Shown here one piece after another: positions 17,976-25,899 of a DNA stretch of 64,000 nt (its first letter is position 1; the number at the start of each line of letters is the position of its first letter). The position numbers were made by a program, and so were the translations under genes. Origin of the DNA: Haladaptatus pallidirubidus. GTDB lineage: Archaea; Halobacteriota; Halobacteria; Halobacteriales; Haladaptataceae. The notes below the pieces were generated by a model. The model saw only the letters and a program-made list of their open reading frames with translations. It made no database searches and had not been told where the DNA came from. Location of the stretch: NCBI RefSeq assembly GCF_020700235.1, contig NZ_CP085301.1, forward strand, positions 620,001 through 684,000, read 5' to 3'.

Positions 17976-18824
17976 TCACCGAGTGACGCCGATCTGCATC
18001 GCGTCGCTGTTGAACGCGCTTCCGGCGTTTCCGTCCCGGTCGAGGACGATGACGCCCGCACTCGAACCGGTGAGTTCGGCGAACTCCTCGATTGCCCTAT
18101 CTGCGGCCTCCTGTGCGTCGGAGCCGGATTCGAGATGGCGAACGGCGCGCCGGGTGAGCGTCGATTTTGCGATGTCTTCCCCCGCACCCGTGGAACTGGC
18201 CGCACCTGCCGGTGCCGCGTAAAAGCCACTCCCAATTTGTGGCACGTCCCCGACCCGGCCTGCAAGTGCAAGCCACCGTCCACCCGTGGAGGTTGCTGCC
18301 GCAAATTTGTCTCCGTCGTAGGCGACCGCGCCGACCGTGTCCGCGCCGCCGAACTTCTCGCGAAGCCATTCGAGGTGTTCGCTCGGCGCTCCGTCGGGAG
18401 CGTCGTACCCCTCCCATCGCTCCTCGCTTTTTTCCGTCCAGAGGTCGATTCCGGTTTCCACGCCGAAATCCGCCGCGAGTGAAACGGCGTGGTCGCCGCT
18501 AACCAGGACGTGCGGCGTTTCCTCCATCACGGCGCGGGCCGCACTGACGGCGTGTTCGACGCCGGGCATCGAGCAGGCCGCGCCCGCTTTGCGGTCGCTC
18601 GTCATGATTCCCGCGTCGGTTCGGATTTCACCGTCGCTTTGCACCGCGCCGCCGACGCCCGCGTTGAATCGCGGCGAGGATTCGAGGACGTGAACCGCGG
18701 CTTCGACCGCATCGACGACCGTCTCCGCCTTTCTTCCGGTTTCCGCGGCCTCGTCGAGAACTGTTTGCCGAGGTGTCGGTTCGTCGGGTTCGCCGCCAGC
18801 ACCGCCGTGAACGATAACTTTCAT
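17976..18824 (-). CDS. Isoaspartyl peptidase / L-asparaginase (Ntn-hydrolase)
   Basis: Self-cleaving N-terminal-nucleophile enzyme that splits isoaspartyl dipeptides and often L-asparagine. The 282 residues start with the family motif MKVIVHGGAGG; the precursor cleaves before a threonine, here Thr163 in GGADTVGAVAYD, the expected autoprocessing site. The ATSTGG and GGRVGDVPQIGSGFYA strands downstream shape the substrate site. It is slightly shorter than bacterial IaaA. ATG 18824 is the only start that keeps the motif at the N-terminus. Confidence 0.92.
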   Translation of the reverse strand: MKVIVHGGAGGEPDEPTPRQTVLDEAAETGRKAETVVDAVEAAVHVLESSPRFNAGVGGAVQSDGEIRTDAGIMTSDRKAGAACSMPGVEHAVSAARAVMEETPHVLVSGDHAVSLAADFGVETGIDLWTEKSEERWEGYDAPDGAPSEHLEWLREKFGGADTVGAVAYDGDKFAAATSTGGRWLALAGRVGDVPQIGSGFYAAPAGAASSTGAGEDIAKSTLTRRAVRHLESGSDAQEAADRAIEEFAELTGSSAGVIVLDRDGNAGSAFNSDAMQIGVTR

Positions 18825-18985
18825 GCCGACTGCTCTCGCGTGGGATGGCTTAAATTCACGTCAAACGGCGATTCGGACGAAATAGTTTGTCGGTTTAATT
18901 GACTAATATGCCAGTTAGTTCTCTTGATAATATCAAATATAACCTCGATAACTATACTGCATCGTTCATCTTTTCTAACCGGATC

Positions 18986-20410
18986 ATGTCCAAAAAACCG
19001 AAGTTCAACCGCCGAACGATGCTCTCGTTGACCGCCGCCGGTCTCGTCGGGAGTTCCACCGCTATCGCCGCATCCGATGATGTAGTCCTGACCGAGTACG
19101 ACGCCGATTCCAGCGTGAATTGGGATACTGACGCATGGCCGCAGGTCGGGTACGATAACGGCAGAACAAGTTATAATGCGGCCGCGAGCGGCCCGACGGG
19201 AGAGCTCTCGGTATCGTGGAAATTCGGCGAGGAGTCGTTTTCAGGACAGATTCCAATCGTCGCCGACGGAACCGTTTACACCATTCAGGGAGCTCCCCTG
19301 TACGGTGTACAGAAGTTGTACGCCCTCTCCAGCGACGATGGAACGGAGCGGTGGGTCGCCGAGTTGAAAGGGGACTACGAGCAGAACGCCAAAGATGACG
19401 ATGCCCCTCGCTACACGTACGATATGCGAAGTACTGCCGTGGCCGATGGAACGGTGTACACCAGCCGGCTCGATAGGACGGAGGTGTTCGACGCGGAGAA
19501 CGGTGACCGATTGTGGACCGTCGAAACGGGTGGCAACAACATCGCGGTCACCGACGAACTGCTCGTCGTGGATAGTCCTCTCCTCTCCGATGGCAACCAC
19601 GAGGTAGGACATCGGGTTGTCGCACTCTCCCGTGAGGATGGGAGCGTCGAATGGACGTACAACTTCCGCGGTAGAGGCCCGACTACGCTCGACCCGACGC
19701 TCGATATCGTCGTTGCCGATGGGTCGGTGTACGCCCTGTACGATGCCGTCGATCCGGAGGAGAAGAAAGTACTACGCTCCATCTCGCTCGACAGCGGTGA
19801 GGAAGAGTGGTCACGAGAGGCCACGAGTTTGGAGGGCGATATGGTCGCCACCGCCAGCGAACTGTACGTGTCGCTCGGCAACGCACTCCTCGTCCTCGAT
19901 CCGAAAACCGGCGATGAAAAGTGGACGAACGACTCGGAATACGCAGTTAAGGCGGTCGGTGACGGAACCGCATACTGCACCGACGGGAACGTTGTGACCG
20001 CATTCGACGCCGCATCGGGAGCGGAACAATGGCGCGTCGAGACGAACCGTCGCGGGAGCGCGCGCATCGTCCACGATGAACTGGTGGTCGCCGGAGACGT
20101 GCTCTATTACACGATTACGAAAGACGACACCGTCAACGACAAACCGGCGGTCCGCGACGTGGAAACCGGGGAACTCCTCGGCAGGTACGAATTACCGGAA
20201 ACCGCTGACCGAGATGACGGCTTGCTGGATGCGACGAACTATCTCGCACCTGCCGGTGAAAAACTGTACACGGTGTCCGATGACGCGCTGGTAGCCTTCT
20301 GTGACAAATCCGACGACGAAAGTGATGGCGTGGATAGCGACGATGGTGACGACAGCGGTGGTGGCGAAGGAGGCGACGGTTCGGACGAAGACGAGTTCGA
20401 CGACTGCTAG
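18986..20410 (+). CDS. Exported PQQ-type beta-propeller protein
   Basis: A 474-residue protein with a twin-arginine signal (FNRRTMLSLTAAGLVGSS) ending near residue 35, then about seven propeller blades with the usual VADGTVY and ALSSDDGTERW-type repeats. The C-terminus is a 35-residue run of Asp, Ser, Gly and Glu that ends in Cys, unlike a normal propeller end. It is presumably outside the cytoplasm; whether it binds PQQ is not shown. ATG 18986 is chosen because it begins the Tat signal; frames from 18899 would add a hydrophilic tail. Upstream 18850-18985 is AT-rich and should hold the promoter. A broken relative is at 9003-9470. Confidence 0.88.
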   Translation: MSKKPKFNRRTMLSLTAAGLVGSSTAIAASDDVVLTEYDADSSVNWDTDAWPQVGYDNGRTSYNAAASGPTGELSVSWKFGEESFSGQIPIVADGTVYTIQGAPLYGVQKLYALSSDDGTERWVAELKGDYEQNAKDDDAPRYTYDMRSTAVADGTVYTSRLDRTEVFDAENGDRLWTVETGGNNIAVTDELLVVDSPLLSDGNHEVGHRVVALSREDGSVEWTYNFRGRGPTTLDPTLDIVVADGSVYALYDAVDPEEKKVLRSISLDSGEEEWSREATSLEGDMVATASELYVSLGNALLVLDPKTGDEKWTNDSEYAVKAVGDGTAYCTDGNVVTAFDAASGAEQWRVETNRRGSARIVHDELVVAGDVLYYTITKDDTVNDKPAVRDVETGELLGRYELPETADRDDGLLDATNYLAPAGEKLYTVSDDALVAFCDKSDDESDGVDSDDGDDSGGGEGGDGSDEDEFDDC

Positions 20411-20480
20411 CCGCACTACCAGTCAATTACCTAATTCTTTAAGGGAGTATAAGGCCCATACGCAGACCAAACGGTAGGCC

Positions 20481-20486
20481 TTTTAC
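20481..20486 (+). promoter_or_regulatory. TATA-like box for icd
   Basis: ttttac is centred about 30 bases before ATG 20514, consistent with a leaderless or nearly leaderless transcript. Confidence 0.45.
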
Positions 20487-20513
20487 CCTCCTCGAAACAC
20501 TGTTCGAACGATT

Positions 20514-21779
20514 ATGAGCTACGAGTACGATAAGGTGGAAGTACCCGAAGAAGGGGCTAAAATCACGTACAACGAGGAGACCGATGAGTTGGAAGTTCCC
20601 GACAACCCGATTATCCCGATTATCCACGGAGACGGTATCGGAACCGACGTCGGCCCGGCCGCACAGAAAGTCCTCGAAGCCGCGGCAGAGGCGACCGGAC
20701 GCGAAATCAACTGGATGCGCGTCTACGCCGGATCCAGCGCCCGCGAAACGTACGACGAGAACCTCCCGGACGACACCGTCGAAGCGATCAAGGAGTTCAA
20801 CATCGCCATCAAAGGGCCGCTCACGACGCCCGTCGGAGCGGGATTCCGCAGTTTGAACGTCGAGCTCCGCAAAACCCTCGACCTCTACGCGAACGTTCGC
20901 CCGACCTACCACCTCGACGGCGTTCCGTCGCCCGTCAAAAATCCCGGCGCGATGGACATGGTCACCTTCCGTGAGAACACGGAGGACGTGTACGCCGGTA
21001 TCGAGTGGGAAGCAGGAACCGACGAAGTGCAGGAAGTGAAAGAGTTCATCGAGAACGAAATGGACGCCACGGGCGTCATCCACGACGGGCCGGTCGGCAT
21101 CGGCATCAAGCCGATTACGGAGTTCGGAACGAAACGTCTCGTCCGCGAGGCAATCGAGTACGCCCTCGAAAACGACCGTGATTCCGTCACGCTCGTTCAC
21201 AAGGGCAACATCATGAAGTTCACCGAAGGCGCGTTCCGCGACTGGGGCTACGAACTCGCAGAAGAGGAGTTCGGCGACGTTACCATCACGGAAGACGATC
21301 TGTGGGACGAGTACGACGGCGAACAGCCGGACGACAAACTCGTCGTCAAAGACCGCATCGCCGACAACATGCTCCAACAGATTCTCACCCGTACCGACCA
21401 GTACGACGTCGTCGCCACGATGAACCTGAACGGCGACTACATGTCCGACGCCGCAGGTGCGCAAATCGGCGGCCTCGGCATCGCACCTGGTGCGAACTTC
21501 GGCGACCACCGCTGTCTCGCGGAACCGGTTCACGGTTCCGCGCCGAAGTACGCTGGTGAGGACAAAGTTAACCCGACCGCGATGATTCTCTCCGGACGCC
21601 TCATGCTCGAATACATGGGCTGGAAGGACGCCGGTGCACTCGTCCGCGACGCCGTCGAGGAAACGATTTCCTCCGGCAAGGTCACCTACGACCTCGAACG
21701 CCAGATCGAAGGCGGCGAGAAACTCGCGACCAGCGAGTACGCCGACGCCATCGTCGAAAACATCCACGACCTCGCGTAA
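20514..21779 (+). CDS. icd: Isocitrate dehydrogenase, NADP type
   Basis: Oxidative decarboxylation of isocitrate to 2-oxoglutarate in the citric acid cycle. The 421 residues match the dimeric prokaryotic Icd: IPIIHGDGIGTDV at the N-terminus, the phosphorylatable-loop region GPLTTPVGAGFRSLNV, the Arg-rich substrate site RKTLDLYANVRP, FRENTEDVYAGIEW, the catalytic lysine region THE-like VHKGNIMKFTEG, and GTAP-equivalent VHGSAPKYAGED near the nucleotide site. Length and residues are complete. A long open frame on the opposite strand is only a by-product of its codon bias. Confidence 0.97.
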   Translation: MSYEYDKVEVPEEGAKITYNEETDELEVPDNPIIPIIHGDGIGTDVGPAAQKVLEAAAEATGREINWMRVYAGSSARETYDENLPDDTVEAIKEFNIAIKGPLTTPVGAGFRSLNVELRKTLDLYANVRPTYHLDGVPSPVKNPGAMDMVTFRENTEDVYAGIEWEAGTDEVQEVKEFIENEMDATGVIHDGPVGIGIKPITEFGTKRLVREAIEYALENDRDSVTLVHKGNIMKFTEGAFRDWGYELAEEEFGDVTITEDDLWDEYDGEQPDDKLVVKDRIADNMLQQILTRTDQYDVVATMNLNGDYMSDAAGAQIGGLGIAPGANFGDHRCLAEPVHGSAPKYAGEDKVNPTAMILSGRLMLEYMGWKDAGALVRDAVEETISSGKVTYDLERQIEGGEKLATSEYADAIVENIHDLA

Positions 21780-21874
21780 GCGAGTCGTGGGTTAATCGAA
21801 CTGTGTTCGGTGGTATCGGAATTTCTCGATGGTCTTTTTTCGAGTCGAACTCTGTTCAGTCGGATGATGCCTCG

Positions 21875-22210
21875 TTACTTCCACGGCACGTCCAGTCGCG
21901 GCGGACTGAAGATGTCGATGCCACGAACCGGTTCGTCGCCCTCGTTTTTGGCGGAATGCGGTTCGTCGCCCGGAATCGCGTAGGAGTCGCCGTCTCCGAT
22001 GACGATTTCTTCGCCGTCAACGGTGAACGTCAACGCGCCGCTGTGGATGAATCCGGTCTGTTCGTGTTCGTGGCTGTGTTCCGGCACCATCGCACCGGGT
22101 TCGATACGGAAGTGCTGGATGCTCATTTTCTCTCCGGCGGCCAGTTGCGCGAGGTAGACGCCGTCGGTAACTTCGGTTTCCTCGTGCTCTGAAAGAACGC
22201 TCTTTTCCAT
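21875..22210 (-). CDS. Small cupin-domain protein
   Basis: A single-domain beta barrel of 111 residues. The two cupin motifs are clear: PEHSHEHEQTGFIHSGALTF (three histidines and a glutamate as metal ligands) and GDSYAIPGDEPHSAKN with the last histidine. It is probably a metal-binding sugar, regulator or dioxygenase-like protein; the substrate is not evident. Convergent with icd; upstream, divergent from the zinc-ribbon gene at 22434 after about 220 bp. Confidence 0.9.
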   Translation of the reverse strand: MEKSVLSEHEETEVTDGVYLAQLAAGEKMSIQHFRIEPGAMVPEHSHEHEQTGFIHSGALTFTVDGEEIVIGDGDSYAIPGDEPHSAKNEGDEPVRGIDIFSPPRLDVPWK

Positions 22211-22433
22211 GCGGTGGACTCACACGCAGAGATGGTAAATCCCTCGGCGAGAGTTTAAATATGAGGAAGGAACCAATTCGACGCGATGGCGGACCCGCGC
22301 TTCAGATTTATCGACCGACGACCCCGACCTGCGGCGGCGAGACCGTCGCCCGAATCAGGATTGCACAGACTGAGAAGACGGGAAGTTGGGGACGAACGCA
22401 GGCTTCAACACGGAGGCAGTCGGAGGGGAGAAT

Positions 22434-22955
22434 ATGTACTCTGTCGTCGGTTGTAGCGCGTGTAGCAACCTGTGGATAGTCGATGGAAATCCCGAGACGA
22501 CGCAGTGTTCGCGCTGTGGCAAGCGGAAGAAATTCCGAAAGCTGAAGAAGTTCGTCGAAACCGACGACGAAGACCGAGCCCGGGAGATTCGTGCGTCCAT
22601 GCTCGCCAATCGACAGGGGCACGGCGACACCTTCGCGGAACTCGACTCGTTCGCCGAGATGGACGCACAAACCGACCACGCTGGAATGGACGACGAGGAA
22701 TACTTAGACCGCTCCGGAATCGACGTCGAGGAGGTGTCCGCCGTCGAACAAGGTTCCCGACGCGGAACCAACAGCAAAAGCAAGAAGCAAATCGTGTTAG
22801 ATACACTCTCGAATCTGGACGAAGCGGACGAAGCGGAAATCGTCGCCTACGCGGGTGAGCGCGGCGTCTCCCGTGAGTACGTCGAAAAAGCGCTCGAAAA
22901 ACTCGTCCGACGCGGGGAGGTCAGTGAAAGTCGGGGACGGTATCGTCGCATCTAA
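22434..22955 (+). CDS. Zinc-ribbon and winged-helix protein (DUF5817-like)
   Basis: A 173-residue protein with an N-terminal zinc ribbon, VVGCSACSNLWIVDG and QCSRCGKRKKF (two CxxC pairs), a highly charged middle part, and a C-terminal winged-helix-like segment from about residue 120 (KKQIVLDTLSNLDE, then SREYVEKALEKLVRRGEV). The combination suggests nucleic-acid binding. Haloarchaeal annotations call such proteins DUF5817 and, in old files, replication protein H; both names are from memory and no experiment is known to me. ATG 22434 follows a good Shine-Dalgarno sequence ggagggg. Confidence 0.82.
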   Translation: MYSVVGCSACSNLWIVDGNPETTQCSRCGKRKKFRKLKKFVETDDEDRAREIRASMLANRQGHGDTFAELDSFAEMDAQTDHAGMDDEEYLDRSGIDVEEVSAVEQGSRRGTNSKSKKQIVLDTLSNLDEADEAEIVAYAGERGVSREYVEKALEKLVRRGEVSESRGRYRRI

Positions 22956-22980
22956 AAATGTGGTGGGGGTCGGAAGACCC

Positions 22981-23124
22981 TCACCACTGGAGCGCACCGT
23001 TCAGGCCCTTCCACACGGCAACGAACAACGTGACGACGGTAAGCAACAGTTTCAGGAACCGAAGGACGTGATATGCCCAGGAGTCGGTAATCGGTGCGTC
23101 CTCGTCGGAGGGTGCTGTAGCCAT
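22981..23124 (-). CDS. 47-residue single-helix membrane protein
   Basis: A small gene: ATG at 23124, TGA at 22981. The product begins with an acidic cytoplasmic part (MATAPSDEDAPITDSW) and then one hydrophobic helix (VLRFLKLLLTVVTLFVAVW) and a short tail. Codon use is haloarchaeal. It is convergent with the gene ending at 22955 and lies in the same direction as hmgA, whose transcript might run into it past the hairpin at 23143-23178. I do not recognise a family. Confidence 0.6.
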   Translation of the reverse strand: MATAPSDEDAPITDSWAYHVLRFLKLLLTVVTLFVAVWKGLNGALQW

Positions 23125-23142
23125 TGAAGGTCACCATCGGGC

Positions 23143-23178
23143 GGCACGGTACGAGAGATTTTATTTCTCGTTCGTGCC
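23143..23178 (-). terminator. Strong hairpin between hmgA and the small membrane gene
   Basis: A 14-bp stem with one single-base bulge and a 7-base AT-rich loop. It lies about 70 bp after the hmgA stop and about 20 bp before the start of the 47-residue membrane gene on the same strand, so it may end the hmgA transcript or fold in the leader of the small gene. Confidence 0.4.
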
Positions 23179-23248
23179 AGTTATTTATTATATCTTGCCA
23201 GTATAAATTTATAGGAAAGTTCTTCGCATTTTAATTCGTAACCGATGC

Positions 23249-24460
23249 TTACCGTCCGAGTTCTTCGTGCGCGCTCGAAAGATGACGCGATGCGAGCGCC
23301 GCGAGCAGGGAGAGTTCGCCCGCCAGCGCGCCGACAGCGATGATTTCCGCGAGGGCGTCGGCGTTGCTTCCGGGAGGGTCGCCGCCGCCACGAAGTCCTA
23401 ACACGTCGAGCGCCTCCGTTTGTGTCGGGAGTTTCGTGCCGCCGCCGACGGTGCCGACTTCCAAACTGGCGATGCTGACGCTCGCGTACAGCTCCTCGTC
23501 CCGCGCTTCGACGGTCGTAATCGCGTTACTTCCTTCCACCACCTGTGCGGCGTCCTGTCCGGTTGCGAGGAAGGCGGCGGCGATGGTGTTCGCAGCGTGG
23601 GCGTTGAACCCGAGGCTTCCAGCCTTCGCGCTTCCGACGAGATTCTTTCGCGTGTTCGCCTCTTCGATGGCTTCCGGAGTGGTGTGCAGTCGATTTTCGA
23701 CCGTCTCTCGCGGGATTCGAACGTCCGCCGTGACGCTCCGTCCGCGACCCTCGACGGCGTTGATTGCGGCGGGTTTCTTGTCGGTACAGAGGTTGCCCGA
23801 AAGCGCGACGAGGCTCGCCGGGGTTTCTTCTTCGACCAACGACGCGGCTTCGCCGGTTGCAATCGTCGCCATGTTCATCCCCATCGCGTCCTTCGTGTCG
23901 TAGACGAATCGCAGAAAAACGGAGTCGCCGACGACGTATGTCGTCACGTCTTCGAGTTTGCCGTGATTGGTCGTGGCTTCTGCGGCCTCCACAAGTTCGT
24001 CGCGGTGGTCACGAACCCAGTTCACGACTTCTTCGGCTTCCACGATACCCTGCACCCGGAACACCGGCGCGCGCGTCATCCCGTTTTTCGTGACGCGGGC
24101 GTCCGCCCCTCCGGCGGTGCTGATGACGGAGCAGCCGCGGTTGACGCTGGCGAGCAGCGCGCCCTCGGTCGTAGCGAGTGGGAGGTAGTAGTCGCCCTCC
24201 GCCGACCCGCCGCTGACCACAACGGGTCCCACGACGCCCATCGGAATTTGGGCCGCGCCGACCATGTTCTCGATGTTGGGTTCGGCCAGTTCCGCGTCGA
24301 ATGCGTAGTCGCCGACCGTACCGAGGTCTGCGTCGGTTTCCGATTCGAGGAGCTTCCGGCGGGCCTCGGCGGCGGTGTCGTGGTCTGCGTGGTCTTCGAG
24401 TTCGTGAAGGCGCAGGTCGCCCGCCCGAACCTGTTCCGCGAGTTCGTCTGCGTCGGTCAT
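23249..24460 (-). CDS. hmgA: Hydroxymethylglutaryl-CoA reductase (NADPH)
   Basis: Makes mevalonate for the isoprenoid chains of archaeal lipids; the statin target in haloarchaea. The 403 residues are a class I enzyme: IENMVGAAQIPMGVVGP, the catalytic region FVYDTKDAMGMNMATIATGEA, LSGNLCTDKKPAAIN with its catalytic lysine, and a C-terminal RHLSSAHEELG segment with the catalytic histidine. Complete. It is divergent from the acetyltransferase gene at 24546. Confidence 0.97.
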   Translation of the reverse strand: MTDADELAEQVRAGDLRLHELEDHADHDTAAEARRKLLESETDADLGTVGDYAFDAELAEPNIENMVGAAQIPMGVVGPVVVSGGSAEGDYYLPLATTEGALLASVNRGCSVISTAGGADARVTKNGMTRAPVFRVQGIVEAEEVVNWVRDHRDELVEAAEATTNHGKLEDVTTYVVGDSVFLRFVYDTKDAMGMNMATIATGEAASLVEEETPASLVALSGNLCTDKKPAAINAVEGRGRSVTADVRIPRETVENRLHTTPEAIEEANTRKNLVGSAKAGSLGFNAHAANTIAAAFLATGQDAAQVVEGSNAITTVEARDEELYASVSIASLEVGTVGGGTKLPTQTEALDVLGLRGGGDPPGSNADALAEIIAVGALAGELSLLAALASRHLSSAHEELGR

Positions 24461-24545
24461 AGTTCGGGATTTCTCCCGCGCCCCCTAACAGTTGCTCATT
24501 TGTACGAGCCACCAAGGATTTGCCCACCCTGTGAGAATATCGACT

Positions 24546-25049
24546 ATGGAAACGAGGGACGTGACAGCGAGCGACATTCCGGCGATTCGTCGCGTTTCGA
24601 GCGAGGCGGTGAACGCGGCATACGAGTTCCTCCCCGAGAAAGAGCGCGAAGCGACCGTGCGGGAGCGATTCAGCGACCAACGCCTCCAAACCGCATTAGG
24701 CGACGACGATGTGATACTCATCGCCGCAGTCTCGGACGGCGAACTCGTCGGCTATGCACACGTCGAGGCGATTAGCCGGGTCGATGCGGTCGGTGAAGCG
24801 GCCCTGCGTGGAATCTACGTCGTGCCAAATCGTTGGCAAACGGGCGTCGGAACCGCCCTGCTAGAAGCCGTGGAAAAAGCGGTTCACGAACGGGGATTCA
24901 CGCAGCTATCGGTTGCGGTTCTCATCGACAACGGACGAGCGAAACAGTTCTTCGAATCGAACGGGTTCGAGCGCGTAGAGGAGCGGGTCGAAGACCTGTT
25001 CACCGGAGGAACCGCGTATCAGCAGGTTTACTACCACGATTTCGCGTAG
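24546..25049 (+). CDS. GNAT-family N-acetyltransferase
   Basis: Transfers an acetyl group from acetyl-CoA to an unknown amine. The 167 residues show the GNAT core: GEAALRGIYVVPNRWQTGVG with the Q/RxxGxG/A-type pyrophosphate-binding loop, and the C-terminal FFESNGFERVEER strand pair. ATG 24546 is preferred because it begins the first conserved strand (METRDVTASDIPAIRRVS). Divergent from hmgA, with an 85-bp gap. Confidence 0.9.
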   Translation: METRDVTASDIPAIRRVSSEAVNAAYEFLPEKEREATVRERFSDQRLQTALGDDDVILIAAVSDGELVGYAHVEAISRVDAVGEAALRGIYVVPNRWQTGVGTALLEAVEKAVHERGFTQLSVAVLIDNGRAKQFFESNGFERVEERVEDLFTGGTAYQQVYYHDFA

Positions 25050-25097
25050 TACACTTCAAATCGGAATTGACAATTGTGTGAAAATCAGTGGATTCGT

Positions 25098-25331
25098 ATG
25101 GTCGAAATCACGATGTCCGTATATCTGGCCGTCCCACCCGCCCTCCTCGGTGCCGCGTGGATGTACCGCGACGCCAGCAGGCGGAGGATTGAGACCGCCG
25201 ATATGTGGGCAGTGGGATTTTTCGTCGGCTTCTTCATCCCGCCGTTTATCGGAGCAATTGCCGTATACGTGTTTTATATCCTGAGCCACAACCGCGGAGG
25301 CGGTTCTATGCACGCAGTTCCGTCGGAATAG
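25098..25331 (+). CDS. Small membrane protein with two helices
   Basis: A 77-residue protein with hydrophobic helices near residues 5-22 (SVYLAVPPALLGAAWMY) and 34-62 (WAVGFFVGFFIPPFIGAIAVYVFYIL), joined by a short Arg-rich loop (RDASRRRIETAD). ATG 25098 and ATG 25113 are both possible starts. It runs with the acetyltransferase gene and its 3' end overlaps the end of the facing lipoprotein pseudogene. Function unknown. Confidence 0.65.
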   Translation: MVEITMSVYLAVPPALLGAAWMYRDASRRRIETADMWAVGFFVGFFIPPFIGAIAVYVFYILSHNRGGGSMHAVPSE

Positions 25332-25817
25332 TTCTTCTTTTCGTCTCGCCGACCGGCTCGTGACGTTCCCCCCGGCGAACGACTTCCCCGTCGTGAAGAA
25401 CCGCCAGCGTGAATTTTCCGTTCGGGCCACCGTCCGGAATCCGGACGGTGGCGGTGTAGTTCGCAAGTCCCGCGCAGTTCCGCTTCGGTTTCTCGGGCGT
25501 TTGACTGCTGTTCACCTGGAGCGCGTAGTCCCCACCCCGTCTCGACCAGCGTCGGGGTTTCGAGCGAGTACGCGGCGTCGGGGACGCTCACGTTTCCGGA
25601 GACGACGAGATAGCTGGTTCCATTCGTGGTTCGGTCGCGATTTCGACCCGGTTTTCGGGCGAATCGACACAACCACCGCCGGTCAGCACCGTATCGACGA
25701 TTTTCGGCTCTTCGGGCTTTTCTCGGTCATCACGTTCGGCCCAAGAAACCCGGCGTCGGAACACCCGGCGAGGAGGACGAGAACGACGACTAGGAGCGTG
25801 GGGAACTTCGAGGACAT
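25306..25817 (-). pseudogene. Broken haloarchaeal lipoprotein gene
   Basis: ATG 25817 begins a clear lipoprotein signal (KFPTLLVVVLVLLAGCSDAG). Coding character then moves through four frames: after about 25725 it continues as EEPKIVDTVLTGGGCVDSPE, after about 25640 as TSYLVVSGNVSVPDAAYSLE, and after about 25535 as YALQVNSSQTPEKPKRN and ANYTATVRIPDGG to a stop at 25306. Joined, they resemble a type of secreted haloarchaeal lipoprotein with paired cysteines and a C-terminal beta domain (family recalled, not named). At least three single-base frameshifts break it. The frames are each too long and too protein-like to be chance. Confidence 0.75.
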
Positions 25818-25899
25818 CGGTCGTGTAATCACAGCAAACGATCAAATGCGTTCTGCCGCTCCCCGAACAGTTATCGCCGTCGGAATACACCACGAAAGC

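Noticed and set aside
20439..21767. A 442-residue open frame opposite icd
   Set aside because: It is a by-product of codon bias in icd. Its composition (rich in Val, Arg, Phe, His) is not haloarchaeal and it covers a complete, well-conserved gene.
22285..22452. A 55-codon frame starting MADPRFRF upstream of the zinc-ribbon gene
   Set aside because: It is arginine-rich, overlaps the ribosome-binding site and start of the next gene, and no haloarchaeal small protein of this type comes to mind.
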